Source of the DNA: Brassica napus
Taxonomy: Eukaryota; Streptophyta; Magnoliopsida; Brassicales; Brassicaceae
NCBI RefSeq assembly: GCF_020379485.1
Contig: NW_026016875.1
Coordinates: 1 to 64,000 of the forward strand
Direction of reading: 5' to 3'
DNA length: 64,000 bases
Shown here piece by piece: positions 20,935-33,974 of this stretch (the first letter of the stretch is position 1; each line of letters begins with the position of its first letter). A program made the position numbers and the translations under genes. The notes beneath the pieces are model-generated. The model ran no database searches, was not told the DNA's origin, and worked only from the letters and a program-made list of their open reading frames with translations.

Positions 20935-21054
20935 GGGTGCGATCATACCAGCACTAATGCACCGGATCCCATCAGAACTCCGCAGTTAAGCGTGCTTGGG
21001 CGAGAGTAGTACTAGGATGGGTGACCTCCCGGGAAGTCCTCGTGTTGCACCCCT
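20935..21054 (+). rRNA. 5S: 5S rRNA copy 43
   Basis: 120 nt; 9-T tail; 497-bp unit. Confidence 0.97.
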
Positions 21055-21431
21055 TTTTATTTTTTAATTTTTTTTTAGCCTAAAACGAGTTTAAACTTGG
21101 AAACCTCATAACTTTTGAACCGTGAGGAACTACGTCGCCCATAGCACCATTTCGGAAAGCCCCAGAAACCATAATGGGCGGTGAATAGGGGGCGCAATTT
21201 TTCGGGCTCAAATTCAGCCGTTTTGACCCTCAAACGGGCTGCGGAAAGTTATGGCACGTAAAAAAGATCGAAAGCGGATTCTCAAGGTGTTTTTGATGCT
21301 TTCTTAACGCCGTTAACCTCGATGCACTTTTTCGCTCGAAACAAAACGGCAAGAAAATCATGTGGGCCCCACGGCCTTACACTTGGATTGGCCGGGAAAA
21401 GGATATATAGAAACGAGAGTGATGTACTGAC

Positions 21432-21551
21432 GGGTGCGATCATACCAGCACTAATGCACCGGATCCCATCAGAACTCCGCAGTTAAGCGTGCTTGGGCGA
21501 GAGTAGTACTAGGATGGGTGACCTCCCGGGAAGTCCTCGTGTTGCACCCCT
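21432..21551 (+). rRNA. 5S: 5S rRNA copy 44
   Basis: 120 nt; 9-T tail; 497-bp unit. Confidence 0.97.
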
Positions 21552-21928
21552 TTTTATTTTTTAATTTTTTTTTAGCCTAAAACGAGTTTAAACTTGGAAA
21601 CCTCATAACTTTTGAACCGTGAGGAACTACGTCGCCCATAGCACCATTTCGGAAAGCCCCAGAAACCATAATGGGCGGTGAATAGGGGGCGCAATTTTTC
21701 GGGCTCAAATTCAGCCGTTTTGACCCTCAAACGGGCTGCGGAAAGTTATGGCACGTAAAAAAGATCGAAAGCGGATTCTCAAGGTGTTTTTGATGCTTTC
21801 TTAACGCCGTTAACCTCGATGCACTTTTTCGCTCGAAACAAAACGGCAAGAAAATCATGTGGGCCCCACGGCCTTACACTTGGATTGGCCGGGAAAAGGA
21901 TATATAGAAACGAGAGTGATGTACTGAC

Positions 21929-22048
21929 GGGTGCGATCATACCAGCACTAATGCACCGGATCCCATCAGAACTCCGCAGTTAAGCGTGCTTGGGCGAGAG
22001 TAGTACTAGGATGGGTGACCTCCCGGGAAGTCCTCGTGTTGCACCCCT
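21929..22048 (+). rRNA. 5S: 5S rRNA copy 45
   Basis: 120 nt; 9-T tail; 497-bp unit. Confidence 0.97.
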
Positions 22049-22425
22049 TTTTATTTTTTAATTTTTTTTTAGCCTAAAACGAGTTTAAACTTGGAAACCT
22101 CATAACTTTTGAACCGTGAGGAACTACGTCGCCCATAGCACCATTTCGGAAAGCCCCAGAAACCATAATGGGCGGTGAATAGGGGGCGCAATTTTTCGGG
22201 CTCAAATTCAGCCGTTTTGACCCTCAAACGGGCTGCGGAAAGTTATGGCACGTAAAAAAGATCGAAAGCGGATTCTCAAGGTGTTTTTGATGCTTTCTTA
22301 ACGCCGTTAACCTCGATGCACTTTTTCGCTCGAAACAAAACGGCAAGAAAATCATGTGGGCCCCACGGCCTTACACTTGGATTGGCCGGGAAAAGGATAT
22401 ATAGAAACGAGAGTGATGTACTGAC

Positions 22426-22545
22426 GGGTGCGATCATACCAGCACTAATGCACCGGATCCCATCAGAACTCCGCAGTTAAGCGTGCTTGGGCGAGAGTAG
22501 TACTAGGATGGGTGACCTCCCGGGAAGTCCTCGTGTTGCACCCCT
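22426..22545 (+). rRNA. 5S: 5S rRNA copy 46
   Basis: 120 nt; 9-T tail; 497-bp unit. Confidence 0.97.
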
Positions 22546-22922
22546 TTTTATTTTTTAATTTTTTTTTAGCCTAAAACGAGTTTAAACTTGGAAACCTCAT
22601 AACTTTTGAACCGTGAGGAACTACGTCGCCCATAGCACCATTTCGGAAAGCCCCAGAAACCATAATGGGCGGTGAATAGGGGGCGCAATTTTTCGGGCTC
22701 AAATTCAGCCGTTTTGACCCTCAAACGGGCTGCGGAAAGTTATGGCACGTAAAAAAGATCGAAAGCGGATTCTCAAGGTGTTTTTGATGCTTTCTTAACG
22801 CCGTTAACCTCGATGCACTTTTTCGCTCGAAACAAAACGGCAAGAAAATCATGTGGGCCCCACGGCCTTACACTTGGATTGGCCGGGAAAAGGATATATA
22901 GAAACGAGAGTGATGTACTGAC

Positions 22923-23042
22923 GGGTGCGATCATACCAGCACTAATGCACCGGATCCCATCAGAACTCCGCAGTTAAGCGTGCTTGGGCGAGAGTAGTAC
23001 TAGGATGGGTGACCTCCCGGGAAGTCCTCGTGTTGCACCCCT
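22923..23042 (+). rRNA. 5S: 5S rRNA copy 47
   Basis: 120 nt; 9-T tail; 497-bp unit. Confidence 0.97.
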
Positions 23043-23419
23043 TTTTATTTTTTAATTTTTTTTTAGCCTAAAACGAGTTTAAACTTGGAAACCTCATAAC
23101 TTTTGAACCGTGAGGAACTACGTCGCCCATAGCACCATTTCGGAAAGCCCCAGAAACCATAATGGGCGGTGAATAGGGGGCGCAATTTTTCGGGCTCAAA
23201 TTCAGCCGTTTTGACCCTCAAACGGGCTGCGGAAAGTTATGGCACGTAAAAAAGATCGAAAGCGGATTCTCAAGGTGTTTTTGATGCTTTCTTAACGCCG
23301 TTAACCTCGATGCACTTTTTCGCTCGAAACAAAACGGCAAGAAAATCATGTGGGCCCCACGGCCTTACACTTGGATTGGCCGGGAAAAGGATATATAGAA
23401 ACGAGAGTGATGTACTGAC

Positions 23420-23539
23420 GGGTGCGATCATACCAGCACTAATGCACCGGATCCCATCAGAACTCCGCAGTTAAGCGTGCTTGGGCGAGAGTAGTACTAG
23501 GATGGGTGACCTCCCGGGAAGTCCTCGTGTTGCACCCCT
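23420..23539 (+). rRNA. 5S: 5S rRNA copy 48
   Basis: 120 nt; 9-T tail; 497-bp unit. Confidence 0.97.
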
Positions 23540-23916
23540 TTTTATTTTTTAATTTTTTTTTAGCCTAAAACGAGTTTAAACTTGGAAACCTCATAACTTT
23601 TGAACCGTGAGGAACTACGTCGCCCATAGCACCATTTCGGAAAGCCCCAGAAACCATAATGGGCGGTGAATAGGGGGCGCAATTTTTCGGGCTCAAATTC
23701 AGCCGTTTTGACCCTCAAACGGGCTGCGGAAAGTTATGGCACGTAAAAAAGATCGAAAGCGGATTCTCAAGGTGTTTTTGATGCTTTCTTAACGCCGTTA
23801 ACCTCGATGCACTTTTTCGCTCGAAACAAAACGGCAAGAAAATCATGTGGGCCCCACGGCCTTACACTTGGATTGGCCGGGAAAAGGATATATAGAAACG
23901 AGAGTGATGTACTGAC

Positions 23917-24036
23917 GGGTGCGATCATACCAGCACTAATGCACCGGATCCCATCAGAACTCCGCAGTTAAGCGTGCTTGGGCGAGAGTAGTACTAGGAT
24001 GGGTGACCTCCCGGGAAGTCCTCGTGTTGCACCCCT
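23917..24036 (+). rRNA. 5S: 5S rRNA copy 49
   Basis: 120 nt; 9-T tail; 497-bp unit. Confidence 0.97.
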
Positions 24037-24413
24037 TTTTATTTTTTAATTTTTTTTTAGCCTAAAACGAGTTTAAACTTGGAAACCTCATAACTTTTGA
24101 ACCGTGAGGAACTACGTCGCCCATAGCACCATTTCGGAAAGCCCCAGAAACCATAATGGGCGGTGAATAGGGGGCGCAATTTTTCGGGCTCAAATTCAGC
24201 CGTTTTGACCCTCAAACGGGCTGCGGAAAGTTATGGCACGTAAAAAAGATCGAAAGCGGATTCTCAAGGTGTTTTTGATGCTTTCTTAACGCCGTTAACC
24301 TCGATGCACTTTTTCGCTCGAAACAAAACGGCAAGAAAATCATGTGGGCCCCACGGCCTTACACTTGGATTGGCCGGGAAAAGGATATATAGAAACGAGA
24401 GTGATGTACTGAC

Positions 24414-24533
24414 GGGTGCGATCATACCAGCACTAATGCACCGGATCCCATCAGAACTCCGCAGTTAAGCGTGCTTGGGCGAGAGTAGTACTAGGATGGG
24501 TGACCTCCCGGGAAGTCCTCGTGTTGCACCCCT
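24414..24533 (+). rRNA. 5S: 5S rRNA copy 50
   Basis: 120 nt; 9-T tail; 497-bp unit. Confidence 0.97.
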
Positions 24534-24910
24534 TTTTATTTTTTAATTTTTTTTTAGCCTAAAACGAGTTTAAACTTGGAAACCTCATAACTTTTGAACC
24601 GTGAGGAACTACGTCGCCCATAGCACCATTTCGGAAAGCCCCAGAAACCATAATGGGCGGTGAATAGGGGGCGCAATTTTTCGGGCTCAAATTCAGCCGT
24701 TTTGACCCTCAAACGGGCTGCGGAAAGTTATGGCACGTAAAAAAGATCGAAAGCGGATTCTCAAGGTGTTTTTGATGCTTTCTTAACGCCGTTAACCTCG
24801 ATGCACTTTTTCGCTCGAAACAAAACGGCAAGAAAATCATGTGGGCCCCACGGCCTTACACTTGGATTGGCCGGGAAAAGGATATATAGAAACGAGAGTG
24901 ATGTACTGAC

Positions 24911-25030
24911 GGGTGCGATCATACCAGCACTAATGCACCGGATCCCATCAGAACTCCGCAGTTAAGCGTGCTTGGGCGAGAGTAGTACTAGGATGGGTGA
25001 CCTCCCGGGAAGTCCTCGTGTTGCACCCCT
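24911..25030 (+). rRNA. 5S: 5S rRNA copy 51
   Basis: 120 nt; 9-T tail; 497-bp unit. Confidence 0.97.
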
Positions 25031-25407
25031 TTTTATTTTTTAATTTTTTTTTAGCCTAAAACGAGTTTAAACTTGGAAACCTCATAACTTTTGAACCGTG
25101 AGGAACTACGTCGCCCATAGCACCATTTCGGAAAGCCCCAGAAACCATAATGGGCGGTGAATAGGGGGCGCAATTTTTCGGGCTCAAATTCAGCCGTTTT
25201 GACCCTCAAACGGGCTGCGGAAAGTTATGGCACGTAAAAAAGATCGAAAGCGGATTCTCAAGGTGTTTTTGATGCTTTCTTAACGCCGTTAACCTCGATG
25301 CACTTTTTCGCTCGAAACAAAACGGCAAGAAAATCATGTGGGCCCCACGGCCTTACACTTGGATTGGCCGGGAAAAGGATATATAGAAACGAGAGTGATG
25401 TACTGAC

Positions 25408-25527
25408 GGGTGCGATCATACCAGCACTAATGCACCGGATCCCATCAGAACTCCGCAGTTAAGCGTGCTTGGGCGAGAGTAGTACTAGGATGGGTGACCT
25501 CCCGGGAAGTCCTCGTGTTGCACCCCT
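25408..25527 (+). rRNA. 5S: 5S rRNA copy 52
   Basis: 120 nt; 9-T tail; 497-bp unit. Confidence 0.97.
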
Positions 25528-25904
25528 TTTTATTTTTTAATTTTTTTTTAGCCTAAAACGAGTTTAAACTTGGAAACCTCATAACTTTTGAACCGTGAGG
25601 AACTACGTCGCCCATAGCACCATTTCGGAAAGCCCCAGAAACCATAATGGGCGGTGAATAGGGGGCGCAATTTTTCGGGCTCAAATTCAGCCGTTTTGAC
25701 CCTCAAACGGGCTGCGGAAAGTTATGGCACGTAAAAAAGATCGAAAGCGGATTCTCAAGGTGTTTTTGATGCTTTCTTAACGCCGTTAACCTCGATGCAC
25801 TTTTTCGCTCGAAACAAAACGGCAAGAAAATCATGTGGGCCCCACGGCCTTACACTTGGATTGGCCGGGAAAAGGATATATAGAAACGAGAGTGATGTAC
25901 TGAC

Positions 25905-26024
25905 GGGTGCGATCATACCAGCACTAATGCACCGGATCCCATCAGAACTCCGCAGTTAAGCGTGCTTGGGCGAGAGTAGTACTAGGATGGGTGACCTCCC
26001 GGGAAGTCCTCGTGTTGCACCCCT
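25905..26024 (+). rRNA. 5S: 5S rRNA copy 53
   Basis: 120 nt; 9-T tail; 497-bp unit. Confidence 0.97.
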
Positions 26025-26401
26025 TTTTATTTTTTAATTTTTTTTTAGCCTAAAACGAGTTTAAACTTGGAAACCTCATAACTTTTGAACCGTGAGGAAC
26101 TACGTCGCCCATAGCACCATTTCGGAAAGCCCCAGAAACCATAATGGGCGGTGAATAGGGGGCGCAATTTTTCGGGCTCAAATTCAGCCGTTTTGACCCT
26201 CAAACGGGCTGCGGAAAGTTATGGCACGTAAAAAAGATCGAAAGCGGATTCTCAAGGTGTTTTTGATGCTTTCTTAACGCCGTTAACCTCGATGCACTTT
26301 TTCGCTCGAAACAAAACGGCAAGAAAATCATGTGGGCCCCACGGCCTTACACTTGGATTGGCCGGGAAAAGGATATATAGAAACGAGAGTGATGTACTGA
26401 C

Positions 26402-26521
26402 GGGTGCGATCATACCAGCACTAATGCACCGGATCCCATCAGAACTCCGCAGTTAAGCGTGCTTGGGCGAGAGTAGTACTAGGATGGGTGACCTCCCGGG
26501 AAGTCCTCGTGTTGCACCCCT
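26402..26521 (+). rRNA. 5S: 5S rRNA copy 54
   Basis: 120 nt; 9-T tail; 497-bp unit. Last unit of the invariant block. Confidence 0.97.
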
Positions 26522-26898
26522 TTTTATTTTTTAATTTTTTTTTAGCCTAAAACGAGTTTAAACTTGGAAACCTCATAACTTTTGAACCGTGAGGAACTAC
26601 GTCGCCCATAGCACCATTTCGGAAAGCCCCAGAAACCATAATGGGCGGTGAATAGGGGGCGCAATTTTTCGGGCTCAAATTCAGCCGTTTTGACCCTCAA
26701 ACGGGCTGCGGAAAGTTATGGCACGTAAAAAAGATCGAAAGCGGATTCTCAAGGTGTTTTTGATGCTTTCTTAACGCCGTTAACCTCGATGCACTTTTTC
26801 GCTCGAAACAAAACGGCAAGAAAATCATGTGGGCCCCACGGCCTTACACTTGGATTGGCCGGGAAAAGGATATATAGAAACGAGAGTGATGTACTGAC

Positions 26899-27018
26899 GG
26901 GTGCGATCATACCAGCACTAATGCACCGGATCCCATCAGAACTCCGCAGTTAAGCGTGCTTGGGCGAGAGTAGTACTAGGATGGGTGACCTCCCGGGAAG
27001 TCCTCGTGTTGCACCCCT
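26899..27018 (+). rRNA. 5S: 5S rRNA copy 55
   Basis: 120 nt; 8-T tail, the first since copy 19; 496-bp unit. Confidence 0.97.
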
Positions 27019-27394
27019 TTTTATTTTTTAATTTTTTTTAGCCTAAAACGAGTTTAAACTTGGAAACCTCATAACTTTTGAACCGTGAGGAACTACGTCG
27101 CCCATAGCACCATTTCGGAAAGCCCCAGAAACCATAATGGGCGGTGAATAGGGGGCGCAATTTTTCGGGCTCAAATTCAGCCGTTTTGACCCTCAAACGG
27201 GCTGCGGAAAGTTATGGCACGTAAAAAAGATCGAAAGCGGATTCTCAAGGTGTTTTTGATGCTTTCTTAACGCCGTTAACCTCGATGCACTTTTTCGCTC
27301 GAAACAAAACGGCAAGAAAATCATGTGGGCCCCACGGCCTTACACTTGGATTGGCCGGGAAAAGGATATATAGAAACGAGAGTGATGTACTGAC

Positions 27395-27514
27395 GGGTGC
27401 GATCATACCAGCACTAATGCACCGGATCCCATCAGAACTCCGCAGTTAAGCGTGCTTGGGCGAGAGTAGTACTAGGATGGGTGACCTCCCGGGAAGTCCT
27501 CGTGTTGCACCCCT
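27395..27514 (+). rRNA. 5S: 5S rRNA copy 56
   Basis: 120 nt; 9-T tail; 497-bp unit. Confidence 0.97.
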
Positions 27515-27891
27515 TTTTATTTTTTAATTTTTTTTTAGCCTAAAACGAGTTTAAACTTGGAAACCTCATAACTTTTGAACCGTGAGGAACTACGTCGCCC
27601 ATAGCACCATTTCGGAAAGCCCCAGAAACCATAATGGGCGGTGAATAGGGGGCGCAATTTTTCGGGCTCAAATTCAGCCGTTTTGACCCTCAAACGGGCT
27701 GCGGAAAGTTATGGCACGTAAAAAAGATCGAAAGCGGATTCTCAAGGTGTTTTTGATGCTTTCTTAACGCCGTTAACCTCGATGCACTTTTTCGCTCGAA
27801 ACAAAACGGCAAGAAAATCATGTGGGCCCCACGGCCTTACACTTGGATTGGCCGGGAAAAGGATATATAGAAACGAGAGTGATGTACTGAC

Positions 27892-28011
27892 GGGTGCGAT
27901 CATACCAGCACTAATGCACCGGATCCCATCAGAACTCCGCAGTTAAGCGTGCTTGGGCGAGAGTAGTACTAGGATGGGTGACCTCCCGGGAAGTCCTCGT
28001 GTTGCACCCCT
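27892..28011 (+). rRNA. 5S: 5S rRNA copy 57
   Basis: 120 nt; 9-T tail; 497-bp unit. Confidence 0.97.
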
Positions 28012-28388
28012 TTTTATTTTTTAATTTTTTTTTAGCCTAAAACGAGTTTAAACTTGGAAACCTCATAACTTTTGAACCGTGAGGAACTACGTCGCCCATA
28101 GCACCATTTCGGAAAGCCCCAGAAACCATAATGGGCGGTGAATAGGGGGCGCAATTTTTCGGGCTCAAATTCAGCCGTTTTGACCCTCAAACGGGCTGCG
28201 GAAAGTTATGGCACGTAAAAAAGATCGAAAGCGGATTCTCAAGGTGTTTTTGATGCTTTCTTAACGCCGTTAACCTCGATGCACTTTTTCGCTCGAAACA
28301 AAACGGCAAGAAAATCATGTGGGCCCCACGGCCTTACACTTGGATTGGCCGGGAAAAGGATATATAGAAACGAGAGTGATGTACTGAC

Positions 28389-28508
28389 GGGTGCGATCAT
28401 ACCAGCACTAATGCACCGGATCCCATCAGAACTCCGCAGTTAAGCGTGCTTGGGCGAGAGTAGTACTAGGATGGGTGACCTCCCGGGAAGTCCTCGTGTT
28501 GCACCCCT
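28389..28508 (+). rRNA. 5S: 5S rRNA copy 58
   Basis: 120 nt; 9-T tail; 497-bp unit. Confidence 0.97.
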
Positions 28509-28885
28509 TTTTATTTTTTAATTTTTTTTTAGCCTAAAACGAGTTTAAACTTGGAAACCTCATAACTTTTGAACCGTGAGGAACTACGTCGCCCATAGCA
28601 CCATTTCGGAAAGCCCCAGAAACCATAATGGGCGGTGAATAGGGGGCGCAATTTTTCGGGCTCAAATTCAGCCGTTTTGACCCTCAAACGGGCTGCGGAA
28701 AGTTATGGCACGTAAAAAAGATCGAAAGCGGATTCTCAAGGTGTTTTTGATGCTTTCTTAACGCCGTTAACCTCGATGCACTTTTTCGCTCGAAACAAAA
28801 CGGCAAGAAAATCATGTGGGCCCCACGGCCTTACACTTGGATTGGCCGGGAAAAGGATATATAGAAACGAGAGTGATGTACTGAC

Positions 28886-29005
28886 GGGTGCGATCATACC
28901 AGCACTAATGCACCGGATCCCATCAGAACTCCGCAGTTAAGCGTGCTTGGGCGAGAGTAGTACTAGGATGGGTGACCTCCCGGGAAGTCCTCGTGTTGCA
29001 CCCCT
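28886..29005 (+). rRNA. 5S: 5S rRNA copy 59
   Basis: 120 nt; 9-T tail; 497-bp unit. Confidence 0.97.
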
Positions 29006-29382
29006 TTTTATTTTTTAATTTTTTTTTAGCCTAAAACGAGTTTAAACTTGGAAACCTCATAACTTTTGAACCGTGAGGAACTACGTCGCCCATAGCACCA
29101 TTTCGGAAAGCCCCAGAAACCATAATGGGCGGTGAATAGGGGGCGCAATTTTTCGGGCTCAAATTCAGCCGTTTTGACCCTCAAACGGGCTGCGGAAAGT
29201 TATGGCACGTAAAAAAGATCGAAAGCGGATTCTCAAGGTGTTTTTGATGCTTTCTTAACGCCGTTAACCTCGATGCACTTTTTCGCTCGAAACAAAACGG
29301 CAAGAAAATCATGTGGGCCCCACGGCCTTACACTTGGATTGGCCGGGAAAAGGATATATAGAAACGAGAGTGATGTACTGAC

Positions 29383-29502
29383 GGGTGCGATCATACCAGC
29401 ACTAATGCACCGGATCCCATCAGAACTCCGCAGTTAAGCGTGCTTGGGCGAGAGTAGTACTAGGATGGGTGACCTCCCGGGAAGTCCTCGTGTTGCACCC
29501 CT
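29383..29502 (+). rRNA. 5S: 5S rRNA copy 60
   Basis: 120 nt; 9-T tail; 497-bp unit. Confidence 0.97.
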
Positions 29503-29879
29503 TTTTATTTTTTAATTTTTTTTTAGCCTAAAACGAGTTTAAACTTGGAAACCTCATAACTTTTGAACCGTGAGGAACTACGTCGCCCATAGCACCATTT
29601 CGGAAAGCCCCAGAAACCATAATGGGCGGTGAATAGGGGGCGCAATTTTTCGGGCTCAAATTCAGCCGTTTTGACCCTCAAACGGGCTGCGGAAAGTTAT
29701 GGCACGTAAAAAAGATCGAAAGCGGATTCTCAAGGTGTTTTTGATGCTTTCTTAACGCCGTTAACCTCGATGCACTTTTTCGCTCGAAACAAAACGGCAA
29801 GAAAATCATGTGGGCCCCACGGCCTTACACTTGGATTGGCCGGGAAAAGGATATATAGAAACGAGAGTGATGTACTGAC

Positions 29880-29999
29880 GGGTGCGATCATACCAGCACT
29901 AATGCACCGGATCCCATCAGAACTCCGCAGTTAAGCGTGCTTGGGCGAGAGTAGTACTAGGATGGGTGACCTCCCGGGAAGTCCTCGTGTTGCACCCCT
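29880..29999 (+). rRNA. 5S: 5S rRNA copy 61
   Basis: 120 nt; 9-T tail; 497-bp unit. Confidence 0.97.
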
Positions 30000-30376
30000 T
30001 TTTATTTTTTAATTTTTTTTTAGCCTAAAACGAGTTTAAACTTGGAAACCTCATAACTTTTGAACCGTGAGGAACTACGTCGCCCATAGCACCATTTCGG
30101 AAAGCCCCAGAAACCATAATGGGCGGTGAATAGGGGGCGCAATTTTTCGGGCTCAAATTCAGCCGTTTTGACCCTCAAACGGGCTGCGGAAAGTTATGGC
30201 ACGTAAAAAAGATCGAAAGCGGATTCTCAAGGTGTTTTTGATGCTTTCTTAACGCCGTTAACCTCGATGCACTTTTTCGCTCGAAACAAAACGGCAAGAA
30301 AATCATGTGGGCCCCACGGCCTTACACTTGGATTGGCCGGGAAAAGGATATATAGAAACGAGAGTGATGTACTGAC

Positions 30377-30496
30377 GGGTGCGATCATACCAGCACTAAT
30401 GCACCGGATCCCATCAGAACTCCGCAGTTAAGCGTGCTTGGGCGAGAGTAGTACTAGGATGGGTGACCTCCCGGGAAGTCCTCGTGTTGCACCCCT
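30377..30496 (+). rRNA. 5S: 5S rRNA copy 62
   Basis: 120 nt; 9-T tail; 497-bp unit. Confidence 0.97.
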
Positions 30497-30873
30497 TTTT
30501 ATTTTTTAATTTTTTTTTAGCCTAAAACGAGTTTAAACTTGGAAACCTCATAACTTTTGAACCGTGAGGAACTACGTCGCCCATAGCACCATTTCGGAAA
30601 GCCCCAGAAACCATAATGGGCGGTGAATAGGGGGCGCAATTTTTCGGGCTCAAATTCAGCCGTTTTGACCCTCAAACGGGCTGCGGAAAGTTATGGCACG
30701 TAAAAAAGATCGAAAGCGGATTCTCAAGGTGTTTTTGATGCTTTCTTAACGCCGTTAACCTCGATGCACTTTTTCGCTCGAAACAAAACGGCAAGAAAAT
30801 CATGTGGGCCCCACGGCCTTACACTTGGATTGGCCGGGAAAAGGATATATAGAAACGAGAGTGATGTACTGAC

Positions 30874-30993
30874 GGGTGCGATCATACCAGCACTAATGCA
30901 CCGGATCCCATCAGAACTCCGCAGTTAAGCGTGCTTGGGCGAGAGTAGTACTAGGATGGGTGACCTCCCGGGAAGTCCTCGTGTTGCACCCCT
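30874..30993 (+). rRNA. 5S: 5S rRNA copy 63
   Basis: 120 nt; 9-T tail; 497-bp unit. Confidence 0.97.
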
Positions 30994-31370
30994 TTTTATT
31001 TTTTAATTTTTTTTTAGCCTAAAACGAGTTTAAACTTGGAAACCTCATAACTTTTGAACCGTGAGGAACTACGTCGCCCATAGCACCATTTCGGAAAGCC
31101 CCAGAAACCATAATGGGCGGTGAATAGGGGGCGCAATTTTTCGGGCTCAAATTCAGCCGTTTTGACCCTCAAACGGGCTGCGGAAAGTTATGGCACGTAA
31201 AAAAGATCGAAAGCGGATTCTCAAGGTGTTTTTGATGCTTTCTTAACGCCGTTAACCTCGATGCACTTTTTCGCTCGAAACAAAACGGCAAGAAAATCAT
31301 GTGGGCCCCACGGCCTTACACTTGGATTGGCCGGGAAAAGGATATATAGAAACGAGAGTGATGTACTGAC

Positions 31371-31490
31371 GGGTGCGATCATACCAGCACTAATGCACCG
31401 GATCCCATCAGAACTCCGCAGTTAAGCGTGCTTGGGCGAGAGTAGTACTAGGATGGGTGACCTCCCGGGAAGTCCTCGTGTTGCACCCCT
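31371..31490 (+). rRNA. 5S: 5S rRNA copy 64
   Basis: 120 nt; 8-T tail; 496-bp unit. Confidence 0.97.
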
Positions 31491-31866
31491 TTTTATTTTT
31501 TAATTTTTTTTAGCCTAAAACGAGTTTAAACTTGGAAACCTCATAACTTTTGAACCGTGAGGAACTACGTCGCCCATAGCACCATTTCGGAAAGCCCCAG
31601 AAACCATAATGGGCGGTGAATAGGGGGCGCAATTTTTCGGGCTCAAATTCAGCCGTTTTGACCCTCAAACGGGCTGCGGAAAGTTATGGCACGTAAAAAA
31701 GATCGAAAGCGGATTCTCAAGGTGTTTTTGATGCTTTCTTAACGCCGTTAACCTCGATGCACTTTTTCGCTCGAAACAAAACGGCAAGAAAATCATGTGG
31801 GCCCCACGGCCTTACACTTGGATTGGCCGGGAAAAGGATATATAGAAACGAGAGTGATGTACTGAC

Positions 31867-31986
31867 GGGTGCGATCATACCAGCACTAATGCACCGGATC
31901 CCATCAGAACTCCGCAGTTAAGCGTGCTTGGGCGAGAGTAGTACTAGGATGGGTGACCTCCCGGGAAGTCCTCGTGTTGCACCCCT
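31867..31986 (+). rRNA. 5S: 5S rRNA copy 65
   Basis: 120 nt; 9-T tail; 497-bp unit. Confidence 0.97.
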
Positions 31987-32363
31987 TTTTATTTTTTAAT
32001 TTTTTTTTAGCCTAAAACGAGTTTAAACTTGGAAACCTCATAACTTTTGAACCGTGAGGAACTACGTCGCCCATAGCACCATTTCGGAAAGCCCCAGAAA
32101 CCATAATGGGCGGTGAATAGGGGGCGCAATTTTTCGGGCTCAAATTCAGCCGTTTTGACCCTCAAACGGGCTGCGGAAAGTTATGGCACGTAAAAAAGAT
32201 CGAAAGCGGATTCTCAAGGTGTTTTTGATGCTTTCTTAACGCCGTTAACCTCGATGCACTTTTTCGCTCGAAACAAAACGGCAAGAAAATCATGTGGGCC
32301 CCACGGCCTTACACTTGGATTGGCCGGGAAAAGGATATATAGAAACGAGAGTGATGTACTGAC

Positions 32364-32483
32364 GGGTGCGATCATACCAGCACTAATGCACCGGATCCCA
32401 TCAGAACTCCGCAGTTAAGCGTGCTTGGGCGAGAGTAGTACTAGGATGGGTGACCTCCCGGGAAGTCCTCGTGTTGCACCCCT
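32364..32483 (+). rRNA. 5S: 5S rRNA copy 66
   Basis: 120 nt; 9-T tail; 497-bp unit. Confidence 0.97.
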
Positions 32484-32860
32484 TTTTATTTTTTAATTTT
32501 TTTTTAGCCTAAAACGAGTTTAAACTTGGAAACCTCATAACTTTTGAACCGTGAGGAACTACGTCGCCCATAGCACCATTTCGGAAAGCCCCAGAAACCA
32601 TAATGGGCGGTGAATAGGGGGCGCAATTTTTCGGGCTCAAATTCAGCCGTTTTGACCCTCAAACGGGCTGCGGAAAGTTATGGCACGTAAAAAAGATCGA
32701 AAGCGGATTCTCAAGGTGTTTTTGATGCTTTCTTAACGCCGTTAACCTCGATGCACTTTTTCGCTCGAAACAAAACGGCAAGAAAATCATGTGGGCCCCA
32801 CGGCCTTACACTTGGATTGGCCGGGAAAAGGATATATAGAAACGAGAGTGATGTACTGAC

Positions 32861-32980
32861 GGGTGCGATCATACCAGCACTAATGCACCGGATCCCATCA
32901 GAACTCCGCAGTTAAGCGTGCTTGGGCGAGAGTAGTACTAGGATGGGTGACCTCCCGGGAAGTCCTCGTGTTGCACCCCT
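32861..32980 (+). rRNA. 5S: 5S rRNA copy 67
   Basis: 120 nt; 9-T tail; 497-bp unit. Confidence 0.97.
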
Positions 32981-33357
32981 TTTTATTTTTTAATTTTTTT
33001 TTAGCCTAAAACGAGTTTAAACTTGGAAACCTCATAACTTTTGAACCGTGAGGAACTACGTCGCCCATAGCACCATTTCGGAAAGCCCCAGAAACCATAA
33101 TGGGCGGTGAATAGGGGGCGCAATTTTTCGGGCTCAAATTCAGCCGTTTTGACCCTCAAACGGGCTGCGGAAAGTTATGGCACGTAAAAAAGATCGAAAG
33201 CGGATTCTCAAGGTGTTTTTGATGCTTTCTTAACGCCGTTAACCTCGATGCACTTTTTCGCTCGAAACAAAACGGCAAGAAAATCATGTGGGCCCCACGG
33301 CCTTACACTTGGATTGGCCGGGAAAAGGATATATAGAAACGAGAGTGATGTACTGAC

Positions 33358-33477
33358 GGGTGCGATCATACCAGCACTAATGCACCGGATCCCATCAGAA
33401 CTCCGCAGTTAAGCGTGCTTGGGCGAGAGTAGTACTAGGATGGGTGACCTCCCGGGAAGTCCTCGTGTTGCACCCCT
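33358..33477 (+). rRNA. 5S: 5S rRNA copy 68
   Basis: 120 nt; 9-T tail; 497-bp unit. Confidence 0.97.
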
Positions 33478-33854
33478 TTTTATTTTTTAATTTTTTTTTA
33501 GCCTAAAACGAGTTTAAACTTGGAAACCTCATAACTTTTGAACCGTGAGGAACTACGTCGCCCATAGCACCATTTCGGAAAGCCCCAGAAACCATAATGG
33601 GCGGTGAATAGGGGGCGCAATTTTTCGGGCTCAAATTCAGCCGTTTTGACCCTCAAACGGGCTGCGGAAAGTTATGGCACGTAAAAAAGATCGAAAGCGG
33701 ATTCTCAAGGTGTTTTTGATGCTTTCTTAACGCCGTTAACCTCGATGCACTTTTTCGCTCGAAACAAAACGGCAAGAAAATCATGTGGGCCCCACGGCCT
33801 TACACTTGGATTGGCCGGGAAAAGGATATATAGAAACGAGAGTGATGTACTGAC

Positions 33855-33974
33855 GGGTGCGATCATACCAGCACTAATGCACCGGATCCCATCAGAACTC
33901 CGCAGTTAAGCGTGCTTGGGCGAGAGTAGTACTAGGATGGGTGACCTCCCGGGAAGTCCTCGTGTTGCACCCCT
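33855..33974 (+). rRNA. 5S: 5S rRNA copy 69
   Basis: 120 nt; 9-T tail; 497-bp unit. Confidence 0.97.

Larger units (their letters stand above)
13480..26898 (+). repeat. Invariant block of 27 identical-length units
   Basis: Copies 28-54 are all spaced exactly 497 bp and all carry the T5-A-T6-AA-T9 tail. I saw no difference between them on reading. No base-by-base computed alignment was made. Confidence 0.85.
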
